This document shows, one piece after another, positions 45,590 through 56,930 of a DNA stretch of 64,000 nt. Each line of letters begins with the position of its first letter. The first letter of the stretch is position 1. This DNA comes from Osmia lignaria lignaria (taxonomy: Eukaryota > Arthropoda > Insecta > Hymenoptera > Megachilidae). The translations under genes and the position numbers were made by a program. The stretch lies in NCBI RefSeq assembly GCF_051020975.1, contig NC_135039.1:8158692-8222691 (forward strand). The letters are read 5' to 3'. The notes beneath the pieces were generated by a model, which was not told the DNA's origin, made no database searches, and saw only the letters and a list, made by a program, of their open reading frames with translations.

Positions 45590-46470
45590 CGACCTGTATC
45601 AAGAACGGCTACCGTTTCGCCTATATCTAACTGTATCTTAATTGTATAAGAAGGAACAATACTTAAAATTTGCCGAACTAGATGCGTAGTGGTGTCTCTT
45701 GTCGAGGTCGTCGGCCGGGGCTTTGAGCTCGTCGTTCGCTGCGGACAAACCCTCTTTTGATGATCGGTCGCTCCACAGATGTAACACGATCCCCGTTGTC
45801 GAATCGGTTTCGGACATGAAGTTTTGAAGTGGCCTACTTCATTACAATTGAAACACCTTAATTCGTCCTTTGACTCGTTCTTCTGCGCCGCTGTCTTCGT
45901 CACTGTTTTGTCTGGCGACGTGACCTTCGCTGGTGCGGTGACTCGTATTGAAATGTTCTTTCCCGCCTGCGTATGCGTTTTCTTCCTTAGCTTACCGTAA
46001 ACTTCTAATTTTGCTTTCAAATCTTTAAGGGTTCGTGCTTCATGTAAGGACAGCTTACGATAAGGATCATCAGGAATTCCATCCACAATATATTGTATCA
46101 ATGCTTCTGCTTCAACTGAACCTCTTGACGCCAATTCCTTCATTTGCAAAAAGTATTTCTGCACCGTTTCATCCCGATGCATTCTTCTATTAGATAGCAT
46201 ATTATGAAGGTCAGCACTGTTTATCTTAGTCGAAAATTCTTCAAGCAAGCACTCCTTCAGCTTCTTCCACGACGTAATACCTTTTTCACTCTGCACAAGA
46301 GTTTTAGCTAATCCAGTCAAACGTTTTCTGGCAAATAATAATTTTTGAATGTCTGACCATCCCAACAAAGTAGCATTGTTCTCGAAATCACGAATCCAAT
46401 TTTCCACTGAATATTCATCACCACCATCAAACAAGCTAATAGAGTCTTCAACATCACGAAAGCTCAAGGT

Positions 46471-48215
46471 TGTAACGTTTTTTTTTTACTACTTTTTACG
46501 AAGGAGAATGAACGCGAGTAGTACGAGCGTACGATTTCCCCTACGATTCTCAAGGAGTGGTTCGCGTTCGCTGCGCGTTCGCGAAGGCAGAAAGAACGGT
46601 GAAGTCAGTAATGAGACGTAGGTTTGCGGTGTAACAAAATACTGATTTATTCAACAAAAATATTAGTGACTGGAGTATGGCAAAAGAGCCTATCACAGAA
46701 TGGTGGAAGCACCGCAAATATTATGGCAGTTTACGCGTTTAACAATCAACGGAACGCAATTCTCATCTCATAAATGTTCAATAGACGCGCTTGTTATAAA
46801 ATATACTATACAACGGACCTGACTAGATTAATCGTCAATAATTCGTGCTGGGCACGCAGATCGGATTTACACGAATCGGAAATGGAATACAAGAATGGTA
46901 ACGCAAAAGAAAATATTTCAACCAGTCGAGCGACTTTAACGCGACTTAACAAAAAACTCAGTCTTCTTTTATACAGAAAAATGACTGGTTGAATAACGCA
47001 CCTTAGGTATCGCGGAATAATTATTATTGAATAGAATATAACCTAAGAAAATAGAAGGAAATATAACGCAAAGAAAAGATCTCAACCAGTCGAGCGACTT
47101 TAACGCGACTCAAAAAACTCAGTCTTCTTTTATACGGAAAAATGACTGGTTGAATAACGCATTTAAGAAAATATAAGAAAATATACGAAAATATAAAAGA
47201 ATATACCAAAAAAAACCAGAACGCAATACCGTGACTCTAATCGGAATGCGAAAGGTAATATCCACACGACGGTTACAAAATTTCGTCGGTCGTCTACGAT
47301 TTAAACGCCTTTCACCAAGGACGAGTTATTGTTCGCTCGATTCGTCTTGAAAACATACACCGAAATCACGACGCACGATGGTCGCGTGATCGTGGAGCGC
47401 GTAGGCAAAAAAAAAAGAAGCGTTTAAATTTACTAACCGTACAGCGAAATATTAGCTTTAACGCGCCTCTCAAATCGCAGAATGGCGAGCCAGTGGATTC
47501 CGAGGATACTTCCGGTCCAGCGAGGTTTTCACCTGCGAACCTCAGATCGACAGGGGCACTGACTTCACGATTTCACTCACAATCAAAGGATGAGAAGGTC
47601 GCGCACTAAGTCCCGACCCTCGACTCCTTTGCAGATTGAAATACGTAAATTTGAGAGTATCCGTAACAGTGGATTTGCCGGAATCCGTCAACGTTCTTCC
47701 TGTCGTACACGGCGTACTCAAGGAAGAAATGAAGACTGCCAAGAGCGAGATCACGGCCCTCCAAATTGCAATGTAAAATTGCCAGAGCACAAGCGAAACG
47801 ATGATGACTCGACTAGGTTGCCCTAGGAATCAACGACGTCTCGGATATGCCTGTGTAGAGCGATCTTTCGAGGGTGCTGAGTCCCCAGATAGAAGGCCAC
47901 TACTAAATGAAAGGGAGATGTCCAAGCTCGGGCTCTAGTCACGCCTTGCTGGATCGCAATCTTAAGACGGTTGTCTCTATGAAGAGAGCCGTAGGCGAAA
48001 GCGTCCGTTCTGCTTGTCGTTTGGGACCAGAGTGTCGATCGATGGATCGACACTGAGCTCCTTTGATCCGGTGTTCGAAGGAGGGGATCCGCGCACGCGC
48101 TCCACTATCATGAATAAGTAGGGATAGCACGTACCATCGCTATAGTTCCGATCTGTTACGAAAAATCTATGCTACTTTGTACTGTACTATGTAACTGTAC
48201 AAATGTACGGTTACA
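46471..48215 (+). mobile_element. 1745-bp LTR-like insertion in gag
   Basis: TGTAACG.. at 46471 to ..CGGTTACA at 48215, with AGGT on both sides (46467-46470 and 48216-48219). The TG..CA ends and 4-bp duplication fit an LTR; no gene or second LTR is visible inside, so it is probably a solo LTR of another family. Plus-strand direction is arbitrary. Confidence 0.7.
46918..47161 (+). repeat. 164-bp-spaced direct repeat with a built-in hairpin
   Basis: tcaaccagtcgagcgacttt..ctcagtcttcttttata..aatgactggttgaataacgca occurs from 46918 and again from 47082. Within each copy tcaaccagtc pairs with gactggttga, so each can form a 10-bp stem. Confidence 0.85.
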
Positions 48216-48734
48216 AGGTGAATCCTGGTAAATTCGTATGACTTTCCTCTCGATTGATATTAGATTCTACCTCATGAAATACGCTTTCCTCAGATTCTTC
48301 TTCGTTGACTCTCCTTCATTGGCGGTGTTACACAATCGGTTGAGATTTGCGAGGCAACCATAAATACGTCGCGCAATTTCCTCGGATGTCCCGGTGTAAC
48401 TAATTTTTAACACGTTACAAATAGCGATTAAATCACCCAACTCTAACTCTTTGGCGACCCACGCTATTTTGGCTTTTGCTTGTTCGGAATCTTCGGCTTC
48501 CTGAAAACCGTTGAAGTCTATCAAACGCATTCGATTTCGTCGATCACCCACTTCACCGAACACAAATTGATGAAAAGCCTTTATTGTTTTTACCGACGCT
48601 TTCGTAATACTTTCGTCCAATCCGGGTACTTGCCGTAAACTTTCCATTTTACTGGGTAAATAACTAAACACTAAAGTACGTAAAATAATCAAACACAAAA
48701 TTCAGTACATAAACTAATATCAAATATATAAAGA

Positions 48735-48754
48735 CACTCGAATCCCACTTCTGA
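48735..48754 (-). other. Primer-binding site of the gypsy element
   Basis: Minus strand TCAGAAGTGGGATTCGAGTG, four bases from the LTR end. Contains the GGGATTCGA word of tRNA T-arms. Confidence 0.75.
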
Positions 48755-48757
48755 AAC

Positions 48758-48941
48758 TGTAGTAACGGCACTAAGGGTTCTAAGGTTGTTCTAAAGAATC
48801 ACACGTGTTGGCGTCGGGAAGTCTTTATTTCAACTGTCGATTTCGACGATCGTGTTTTGACACGTCTGGAGGTCTCGCGCCCTCTCGATACGCGACCTTT
48901 GGTGTATGTACCTAATTAATATCGGTTACCGACTACCGATA
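48758..48941 (-). repeat. 5' LTR of the minus-strand gypsy element
   Basis: 184 bp, paired with 42188-42371. Minus strand starts TATCGGTAG instead of the usual TG and ends ..CGTTACTACA. Confidence 0.88.
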
Positions 48942-49502
48942 ATATATAATGTTGCATTTATCCAGACGAGATGTCGATTCTGGGCATTTAATGTTGCATT
49001 TATCCAAGCGAGGTGTCGATTCTGAGTCAATACACATCTTTTGTATTCAGCCGACATGTCGATTCTGAGTCCGTACACATGTTTTGTATTCAGCCGACAT
49101 GTCGATTTTGAGTCTGTACACGTCTTTTGTATTCAGCCGACATGTCGATTCTGCGTCCGTATACATCATTTATATTCAGTCCTGGTGTCAATTCTATGTT
49201 GTTTATTCTATTAGTATTGTTTATAAATATAATTCAAATCATATCGTGTTTGATACCATTTTAATCAGAAAAATCTCACAAATGCGTTAGTAAAAGTTTC
49301 ATTAAGAAAAAGTTAAAAATAAAAAAGTTTTATCGTTCAATTAGTATTAGTCACACCGATATTACGGTCGGATCATATAACACGGTTTCCTCGTCGAGCG
49401 GCTCGGTTCGCCTAGGGGGATCCCCCCAAGTGAAGGGGATAGCGATGTTGCACTTATCCAAGCATTCTTTCGTTGCATTTATCCACGTTTTACTGTATAC
49501 AG
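48942..49502 (+). mobile_element. Mariner-like element with 57-bp minisatellite, truncated
   Basis: About six units (tgtcgattctg with gcatttatcca or gtattcagccg) at 48960-49195, the 130-bp module at 49240-49370, and the right end gttgcatttatcc..gttttactgtata near 49497. Cut on the left by the gypsy LTR. Confidence 0.65.
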
Positions 49503-49789
49503 TTTCAAGGACGGACCCGTACGGGACCTAGAGCGCTGACGAACCCAACGGAAGACTAACTATCTAAAATCTTTGAAATCTAACATCACGTTACATTATA
49601 TTTTGTTTAGTCTTTGTCGTGAGCGTTAAACACGTTCAAGACTGGTGGCAGCTAAATATCAACCATCGCGCCAGAATTTGGGAGAAAGGAATAGGAGATT
49701 GCTTTGCAACTATCTAATTGTAATCCATTTCTCTCATTTTATCTAATTAACTTCCTTTTACGTTGCGCCGTCGCACGCGCAACGTAACT
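49503..49789 (+). repeat. LTR-A 3' end, copy 3
   Basis: Inverted relative to copies 1 and 2. Contains ggacccgtacgggacct and ends with the perfect terminal stem-loop ttacgttgcgc / gcgcaacgtaa. Confidence 0.8.
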
Positions 49790-49795
49790 AAATTT

Positions 49796-49813
49796 TGGTG
49801 GCAGCGGTGGGAT
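49796..49813 (+). other. Primer-binding site after LTR-A
   Basis: TGGTGGCAGCGGTGGGAT lies 6 bp after the LTR-A end; this is a known kind of gypsy PBS. It fixes the orientation of LTR-A. The internal sequence is lost after about 50040. Confidence 0.7.
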
Positions 49814-50051
49814 ACTCAGTGCTCGCTCAGTGAAACTGTATAATATGAAGGTGTTTGAAAATTTCGATATTTCCGTATTAATCATTTTTATAACCTTTGA
49901 ATCACAATTGAGGCAAACCGGGACTTGTTAGATACCCCCTTTTGCCACACTTGCCGCATTGCGTTAATTGAATATATTTGTTGGGTAAGTGCGAATTTCA
50001 TGTATATATATTGTAACCGTACATTCCTACAGTTACATAGTACAGTACAAA

Positions 50052-51266
50052 GTAGTACAGTAAAAGCTGGATATATGCAACAAACATTGGGACCCAGACG
50101 TTGCATATATCCAGTCGAGGTGTCTAATCTCGGGTTACACGCGACGACCAGCCAAGCGTGAACGTAGAATAGGACAGACAGTGGTGGAAAGAGAGAGGTC
50201 CGATGATCAAAGGAAAGAGCCGAAACATATCGGTGTGACTAATACTAATTCAACTATAAAATTTTTTTATTTTTGACTTTTTTTTACTGAAACTTTTACT
50301 AGCCCGTTGGTGCAATTTTTCTGATTAAAATGATACCAAACACGATATAGTTTGAATTATAATTACTTGCTAAAATTAATGTTAAAAGTTGGCGAAAAGC
50401 AAAGAAGGATTGGAAATGAAAACCGGTTGCGGTGTCGGCTCGGGTTGCAAACGTTGCATATATCCAGCCGAGGTATCGATTCTGTGCATTTAATGTTGCA
50501 TATATCCAGCCGAGGTGTCGATTCTGGGCAATTAAACGTTGCATATATCCAGTCTTGGTGTCGATTCTGCGTCCGTACAAATCGTTTGTACCGTGCCGCG
50601 ATACCTATTCTACGTTCGTACACAACATGCGACGTGTTGCATGTTGCATGTTGCGTGTTTGATGTATCTTTGGTGTACGGCCTGCCTTATACATATGTAG
50701 CCGAGATGTCAATTCTACATTGTTTATTTTATTATTATTGTTCATTTATTCTATTATCATTCTGTTATTACTGTTAGCTTGTAAATTACTTTAATTTTCA
50801 ATAGGAAGAAACTGTCCGGTTTTATGGAAATCACGGGCTGTTCCTAACATCATAAAGCACCTAATTTGCAGTCAATAATTCCGCTACTTAGAAATATTCT
50901 GAACTGAACCGTGGCAACAATAATTTTATGAAGCCATCGACCAGTTTAGTACTTTGCTATTATTACAGTTTTATTATTATTTTAATAAATAAATATAATT
51001 CAAATCATGTCGTGTTTGGTACCATTTTAATCAGAAAAATCTCACAAATGCGTTAGTAAAAGTTTCATTAAGAAAAAATTAAAAATAAAAAAGTTTTATC
51101 GTTCAATTAGTATTAGTCACACCGATATTACGGTCGGATCATATTACACGGTTTCCTCGCCGAGCGGCTCGGTTCGGCTTAGGGGGATCCCCCCAAGTGG
51201 AGGGGATAGCGATGTTGCATATATCCAGCCAAACTTTTGTTGCATATATCCAGCTTTTACTGTATG
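50052..51266. mobile_element. Mariner-like element with minisatellites, about 1.2 kb
   Basis: Left end TACAGTAAAAGCTGGATATA, right end its inverse (tatatccagcttttactgta, to 51266). Inside: two inverted copies of the 130-bp module (50215-50350 minus, 51000-51130 plus) and three units of a 57-bp repeat (gttgcatatatccagccgagg) at 50450-50575. No intact transposase. Confidence 0.7.
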
Positions 51267-51317
51267 TCGAAAAGCTGGTAGTTTAGGAGATATTTATGTT
51301 TAAATAATTCTACTACA

Positions 51318-51515
51318 GTGACTGATATGAAGCAGCGTATTATTGACGAATGTGGCAAAATATCAGCCGTTACATTAAATAACGTAGGCCAGCCCTTACT
51401 TCATCGATTTCAAAAATGTTGTGATGCAAATGTAACGTCCCAGAATTATTACGAGTACGCTACTGCACCGACGCGTAAGGAGAGCGGTTCCCTTGTAAGA
51501 AGGCGACTCGTATAA
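51318..51515 (+). pseudogene. Possible C-terminal tail of a Tc1/mariner-type transposase
   Basis: DMKQRIIDECGKISAVTLNN.. followed by LLHRFQKCCDAN resembles the end region of insect transposases (RI..AC..I....L.N......R...C....G.H). No catalytic part remains upstream. Confidence 0.35.
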
Positions 51516-53060
51516 GTATAATAATTTTTATAAAAGAAGGTATTACAGGTTCGGGTGGTACGCGGTAAAGGAGTGCAATTCAACATTAATTCCTTTCTCA
51601 AAAATATATAGTGAGAAGTTTATTCAGAAAAAGTATTGTGTGTTTGTAATATAAAAAGGTAAGTAATATAAAAATATAATAAAGAAAATAATATTATGAA
51701 TATGATAATTAAGTAATCAATGTACAAAAGTTTTCGCCCTGTGTTTGAAATACAAAAGAAAATAATATATTAGTAGAATTCAGTGGAGTATGCCCTGGAC
51801 ACAAAATACAAAGAAAAATAACAATCGCGTTTGAGCTAAAATGAAATACAATGAAAGAAAATCAAATTATTAATCACAAGAAGTTCGTCCTAAATAAAAA
51901 TACAAAGAAAGATAATTAATTAATGAACGCGACTCTGGATCCGATTATCAAAACTTTAAATCTTTGAATTTACAAAATAATATAATGTAAGCCACTTCTT
52001 TTTTGAAGGCACCTGTAGCCCCTATTGCATCGAAGGCGAGTCCGGACCGGCCGTTGACAGTGTTTTGTCATTAACGCTTTTTCGAGAAAGCACGGGAACG
52101 CGTCGAGGCAGTTCGGTTATGCCTCTCGTTGCGAACGAACGCTTAAAACCGCATCAATCATCTATTTCCAAATAAAAACCATTTCGACCATCCTTACACT
52201 TTCGAATATTCAAAAACTACACTATTTGTTCGCGTCGCGCGATTGCATACTTGCTCGAGCGGTTTGTTTTAAATTTGGCGCTGCGCGAGGGTGTGCGGTT
52301 GGACGTTGTCACGCGACACTGCGCAGGCGCGAGCGGCGTGTCGGTGGTGGTGACGGGGTATGGCCTGGGACCGGGTCCGCGCATTGAACCGTGATCGGTC
52401 AATTTGTGCGGGTGTTTTCCCAGAGTTTTTCTGTGTTTTCCGAATTTTGTAAAGGAGCGAATTGTGGTTTGAATCTGAGACTGGTGGTGTTCGTTGACGG
52501 GCGCTGTGGCTGTCGTGCATGTGTCCTATTGTTGAAGCACTAGGTGCTGTCATTTGTCTGCACGGCCGGGCGATCTTGTGGGTAGTTCAAACGGCTCACT
52601 GTGCGCACAGTTCGGCGATCGGTTGATTTTGCCCACCTGGCTAGCCGTGCAGTTAGTGGTGCGTTTTTACGGCCACTTTGTCCTCTTTGCCGGGACGCCT
52701 CCTGTGATCAGGGTTTGTGATTCTTTGGTAAGGACTACGACGATTTGTTGTGACGTCGGCGAGACACCATCCGACACGATTGGTAAGAGAGCTCTCGATT
52801 GTACGAATACATATCAGTGTGAATGATTATGCAAGTGCATGGTAGTTTTAAGATCTAGTTTAATTCACATTTTTTACTTTGTATATTTGTTTTTATCATT
52901 TTATGTATACATTCTTTTAGTTTAATTTGTTTGCTGGGACCAGGCTTTTTCCCCACTTTCGACTGGGGTTTTTTACAGCCGGTACCCGTAGAGTAGAGTC
53001 AGTAGGTTTTGAGTTATTAAAGTTATTTTCATTTTAACTATATATCAGTTGTATTTATTT
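51516..53060. other. Spacer and probable leader of the BEL/Pao element
   Basis: AT-rich to 52000, then more GC-rich. No sequence here matches the 3' LTR candidate at 58103, so a 5' LTR is not supported. Frames such as 52554-52826 have no known domain. Confidence 0.4.
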
Positions 53061-53155
53061 ACCGGTGACGCCAATTCCACCTCATATCCTTCCTCATTTT
53101 ATTGTAACTCCGAATAGTCGGAACACTATTTAAAAACTAATGTAACCGGTGACGC
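53061..53155 (+). repeat. Duplicated accggtgacgc (PBS-like)
   Basis: The word accggtgacgc occurs at 53061-53071 and 53145-53155, 84 bp apart; the second precedes the BEL gag start by 26 bp. Either may be the primer-binding site. Confidence 0.4.
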
Positions 53156-53180
53156 GGCACTTTTAATAGATAATATAAGC

Positions 53181-53830
53181 ATGTCCGACGAAAGTTACGA
53201 ATCTGTGAGGAAATTGCTCGTCGACGAGTATGAAGATGAGGCTGCTCTCATTAATGCGCATATTCATAAATTTCTTAGTTTGCCGTCGATGAGAACCGAG
53301 TCTACGACAGAGCTCAAGCGCTTGCGAGATACCGTTACGTCCTCTCTTACCGCGTTAAAAAATCTTAAACGTGGTGTTGAATCTTGGGACGATCTATTAG
53401 TATATTTGATTGCGCAAAAATTCTCGAAACGCACTCGCGACGAGTGGAACTTGCATCGTGGCAGTTCTAATATATATCCCACTTACAAGGAAATTAACGA
53501 TTTTATGACCCTTCGCATACGCGGTCTCACTATCTTGTCGCAAGCGACGGCGCGTCGCACAAAAACACAGTCGCGCCCGACGCTTCAAAAAATCGGTCGA
53601 GCATCAATAATGTCGCGGTTGTTAAATGTATCGATTGTTGCGGTAATCACGCGATCTCTAAATGTGAACGATTTAAAACAAAATCTTTAGATCAGCGAGT
53701 TTCATTTATCAAGCAAAATAGACTCTGCTTTAATTGCTTACGTTTCGGTCACATTACTTCCAAGTGTAAAAGTATGAGTCGATGCTTCCAGTGCAAGCGC
53801 ATTCATCATTCGCTCTTACATCGCGCCGCG
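53181..53830 (+). pseudogene. BEL/Pao Gag (DUF1759 part and zinc knuckles)
   Basis: Begins ATGTCCGACG but corresponds to the middle of a normal BEL Gag: AALINAHIHKFLSLPSM and LRDTVTSSLTALKNL are DUF1759 features. The coiled-coil and first half of DUF1759 are absent, so either the copy is deleted or the start is shifted. After a frameshift near 53610 come Cys/His knuckles CIDCCGNHAISKC, CFNCLRFGHITSKC and CFQCKRIHHSLLH. The last leads directly into the protease frame. Confidence 0.8.
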
Positions 53831-54303
53831 AGCTCTCTCAACAAGGCGACTAGCAACGCATCCGTAGATGACTCCGCTGACCAGGCGATTCCACCCGATG
53901 ATACGAATAAAGAGTTAACGGCGTCAGTACAGACCATCTCGCCGTCCAAACTCACCCATTTAAATACGCTGTTAGCTACTGCGTGGATTGTGCTTCGTAG
54001 CGCTGAAGGACGCGCCTTCAAACTCCGCGCATTGCTTGATCAAGGATCTTCCTTTAGTTTTATTTCCGAATCCGTCTGTCAGGTGATGCGTACGAAACGA
54101 TATCGGGCGCGACTTCAAATTCAATGCTTTGGGGAACAATATAGTGGAGTAGCAAAATCCTGTGTCCTCGTACAGTTAGAATCTTGCCATAATCCTAAAG
54201 TTTTTTTCCGCTGTCCGCGCATGTTTATCAACGCATCACTTCTGACGCTGGCTCAAGAGCGCGCCTTGACTTGCAATCTTGGCCACATTTACGTGATCTG
54301 CCA
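53774..54303 (+). pseudogene. BEL/Pao aspartic protease
   Basis: Active-site region LRALLDQGSSFSFISE (about 54030), the DQGS form typical of Pao-type peptidases (A17). A frame change near 54280 moves reading to the next frame, which has WPHLRDLPLADP, a known BEL motif. Confidence 0.85.
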
Positions 54304-56021
54304 TTAGCAGACCCAAACCCGTTAAGCAGCCACCCGATTCACGTTTTAATCGGTGCTGACCTATACGGAACGCTTTTGTTAAACGACCTTCGTCAAGGTC
54401 CAATTGGTACCCCCACTGCTCAACTCACTGCTCTAGGATGGATTATTTCAGGTCCTATTGGACCACGTGATTCCCGTCAGGAGTCCACTCCCGTGGTAAA
54501 TTGCGCGTTTGCTGAACATGTAGATTCTTCGTTGCGTCGTTTTTGGGAACTCGAAGAAGTTCCCTCAAAACCCCGGCTCTCCGAGGAAAATGAAAGTTGC
54601 GAGCGTTACTTCCACGATACTCATGCCCGCTCTCCTCAAGGACGATACATCGTACGACTCCCATTTAAGAGTGAGCCTCCATTTGATCTCGAAGAATCTC
54701 GGAAAATCGCTTCCCGTTTTTACGCGAAACTGGAGCAACGGCTGTTCAAGCAGCCGGATCTCGAGTATCATGACTTCTTATCGGAATATCTCTCCATGGG
54801 TCACATGGAACGAGTTGAAGAAGAACAGGCCCCGAAGCTCTCGGCAATATACATTCCTCATCACCCCGTCGTGTGACCATCCAGTAGCACGACCAAGCTT
54901 AGAGTCGTATTTAACGCATCTGCTAAAACTCCATCAGGAAAGTCGCTAAACGATCACCTCATGACGGTCCGAAACTGCAGCGAGATTTAGCGGCTATAAT
55001 CCTGCGCTGGTGGTTATTTCGTTATGTATACACTGCTGACATCGCGAAAATGTTGAGACAGATCTTCATCAATCCAGCCGATGCCGACTATCAGAGGATA
55101 TTATGGCGACCGCACCGAGACCAGCCTATTTTTTCGTATCGATTACTTACCGTGACATATGGTCTCGCCTCTGCGCCATACCTTGCCATTAAAGTTTTGG
55201 ATCAATTAGCTCTTGACGAAGGCAGTAACTTTCCCGCTGCTATTTCGGTACTGCAAGACTCAATTTACGTCGATGACGCTATTTTCGGTGCGGACGAGAT
55301 TCATACTATCCGCGAAATCCGCAACCAATTAATCGACCTCATGCGTCGAGGGGGTTTTCAACTCCGCAAGTGGGCGGCCAACGGGGCCGAATTGCTCGAA
55401 AACATCCCTACTGAAGAACGTGAATCAGCTTCTGATCGTCCGCTCGGTGAGGAAGAGTCTCTGAAAATCCTTGGCGTTGCGTGGACCCGTTCTGAAGATG
55501 CGTTTCATTTCCGTATCGACGCTTGCTTACCCATGAAATACACTAAACGAAGTATACTCTCGATCATTTCAAAGATATTCGATCCGTTAGGATGGGCCTC
55601 CCCCGTGATTATTGTGGCAAAAATAATGCTTCAAGAGCTTTGGCTCCTAAAGAAAGACTGGGACGAAGAAATTCCTATCGACTTTTGCAAAAGATGGTAC
55701 GAGTATTGTGAGCATTTACCACAACTAACAATAAGTGAAGTGAGAATCCCTCGCTGGACCGGCGCGCGGAACGATAATGTCGCGATCGAATTACACGGAT
55801 TTGCTGATGCGTCACATCGAGCTTACGCTGCCGTGGTTTATTTAAGAATCCTCCACTCTTTTTCTGACGCCCAAGTCGTATTGCTGACGGCAAAAAGTAA
55901 AGTAGCTCCGCTCAAAACCGTAAGCATTCCACGTTTAGAACTAAACACGGTCGTATTGTTAACGCGATTTCTTGAGTGGACCGACGCGTTTACGGGTGGA
56001 CCGACTTTACGGTGGTTTTAG
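54271..56021 (+). pseudogene. BEL/Pao RT and RNase H
   Basis: Frame 54271-54876: HVLIGADLYG, GTPTAQLTALGWIISGP, then the RT finger region YHDFLSEYLSMGHM. Two breaks (54875 and near 54965) cover VVFNASAKTPSGKSLND. Frame 55050-56021 continues: LTVTYGLASAPYLA, catalytic IYVDDAIFG (about 55265), then the RNase H-like region ELHGFADASHRAYAAVVY (about 55790) and SIPRLELNTVVLLTR. A break near 56015 ends it. The catalytic residues of RT remain, but the gene has at least four lesions. Confidence 0.88.
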
Positions 56022-56866
56022 CCTGGCTCAAACAACATCCATCTACTTGGAACACTTTCGTCGCCAATCGCGTGTCCGACGTTCAGACCCGCCTTCCGCG
56101 AGTCGCGTGGAAACACGTAAGATCTCAAGATAATCCGGCTGATTGCGCATCACGCGGCGTCTGCGCTTCCGACCTCGCGGTTCATAAGTTGTGGTGGTCC
56201 GGACCAGAATGGTTGTCTCGTCCGTCCGTATTTTGGCCGGACAAGGAATACTCGAATACTGATAGACCAAACGCGGGTGAGATCGCGTTATCCGAATCTC
56301 GAAAATCGTATGTTCACCACGCGTCTCCGCTTCCAGAGTGGAACCTTTCTTCTCAATTCTCGAGCTGGACTCGACTGTGTAGGGTTACAGCGTACATATT
56401 ACGATTTACTCTAAGAACGCGCAAACTAGTTGAGCTTCCTCCAAATGCAAGGTCGCTGACCGCTGACGAAATCCATAACGCTTCTCTCTTTTGGATGTCT
56501 TACGTTCAAAAACATCACTTTTCCGCCGAGCTCAAACTCCTAACCTACAATGTGTCGCTTCCAAGATCCAGCTCACTTATTTCCTTACATCCCGTCATCG
56601 GGAGAGACTCACTAATTCGGCTTGGCGGGCGGCTCGAACACTCCGCCCTCAGCTACGACGAAAAGCATTCTATCATATTGCCTAAGCACCGAGTTTCCGA
56701 GCTTTTAACTGACCATGCGCACAAGCGCACCTTTCATGGAGGTGTTCAATTGACTCTCCGTGTCCTCAGACAACAATATTGGGTAATATCGGCGAGGTCC
56801 TTAGTTCGCGGGCACATACATCGTTGTGTAACCTGTATCCGCCAGAGAGCCCAATCGGCTACTTAG
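55976..56866 (+). pseudogene. BEL/Pao RNase H end and integrase zinc domain
   Basis: LAWLKQHPSTWNTFVANRV and NPADCASRG are the RNase H-integrase link typical of BEL elements. Further on: IRLGGRLEHS, IILPKHRVSELLTDHAH, TFHGGVQLTL (His) and the Cys pair CVTCIRQRA (about 56830). Stop at 56864 with loss of the following segment. Confidence 0.88.
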
Positions 56867-56930
56867 CTGATGGGCGCTCTTCCAGACGTTCGAGTCAAAC
56901 CCTCAGCTCCGTTTTCACATACCTGGCCCA

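Larger units (their letters stand above)
45583..48647 (-). pseudogene. Gypsy Gag, split by an LTR-like insertion
   Basis: Starts at ATG 48647 (MESLRQVPGLDESITK..), about 90 bp after the PBS. The N-terminal 120 residues include a SAP-like motif (LGDLIAICNVLKISY..SEEIARRI, about 48440-48360). A 1-bp shift near 48300 and the insertion 46471-48215 follow; after it the frame continues with SFRDVEDSISLFDG, the capsid (SVENWIRDFENNATLLGW), and two knuckles CFNCNEVGHFKTSC and CYICGATDHQKRVC (45870-45760). RNA binding is expected from the knuckles; SAP motifs bind DNA in other proteins, so this is an unusual Gag part. Confidence 0.75.
42188..48941 (-). mobile_element. Gypsy retrotransposon, both LTRs present, internally broken
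   Basis: 6.75 kb from LTR to LTR, 1.75 kb of which is a later insertion (46471-48215). Gene order on the minus strand: gag, protease, RT, RNase H, integrase. No envelope gene. The LTRs differ at about 4 of 184 positions, so the insertion is fairly recent, yet pol has a stop, a deletion and frameshifts. The left flank is mariner-type repeat and the right flank a minisatellite element; I see no target duplication. Confidence 0.88.

Noticed and set aside
45583..45600. Programmed gag-pol frameshift
   Set aside because: The frame change falls at the protease DTG itself, and no slippery sequence is evident; more likely a mutation.
48960..49200. CRISPR-like regular repeats
   Set aside because: 57-bp units are contiguous, without unique spacers, in a eukaryotic transposon; a minisatellite.
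50352..50777. 141-codon frame over the minisatellite
   Set aside because: Repeated peptide in several frames and both strands shows it is translation of the repeat, not a gene.
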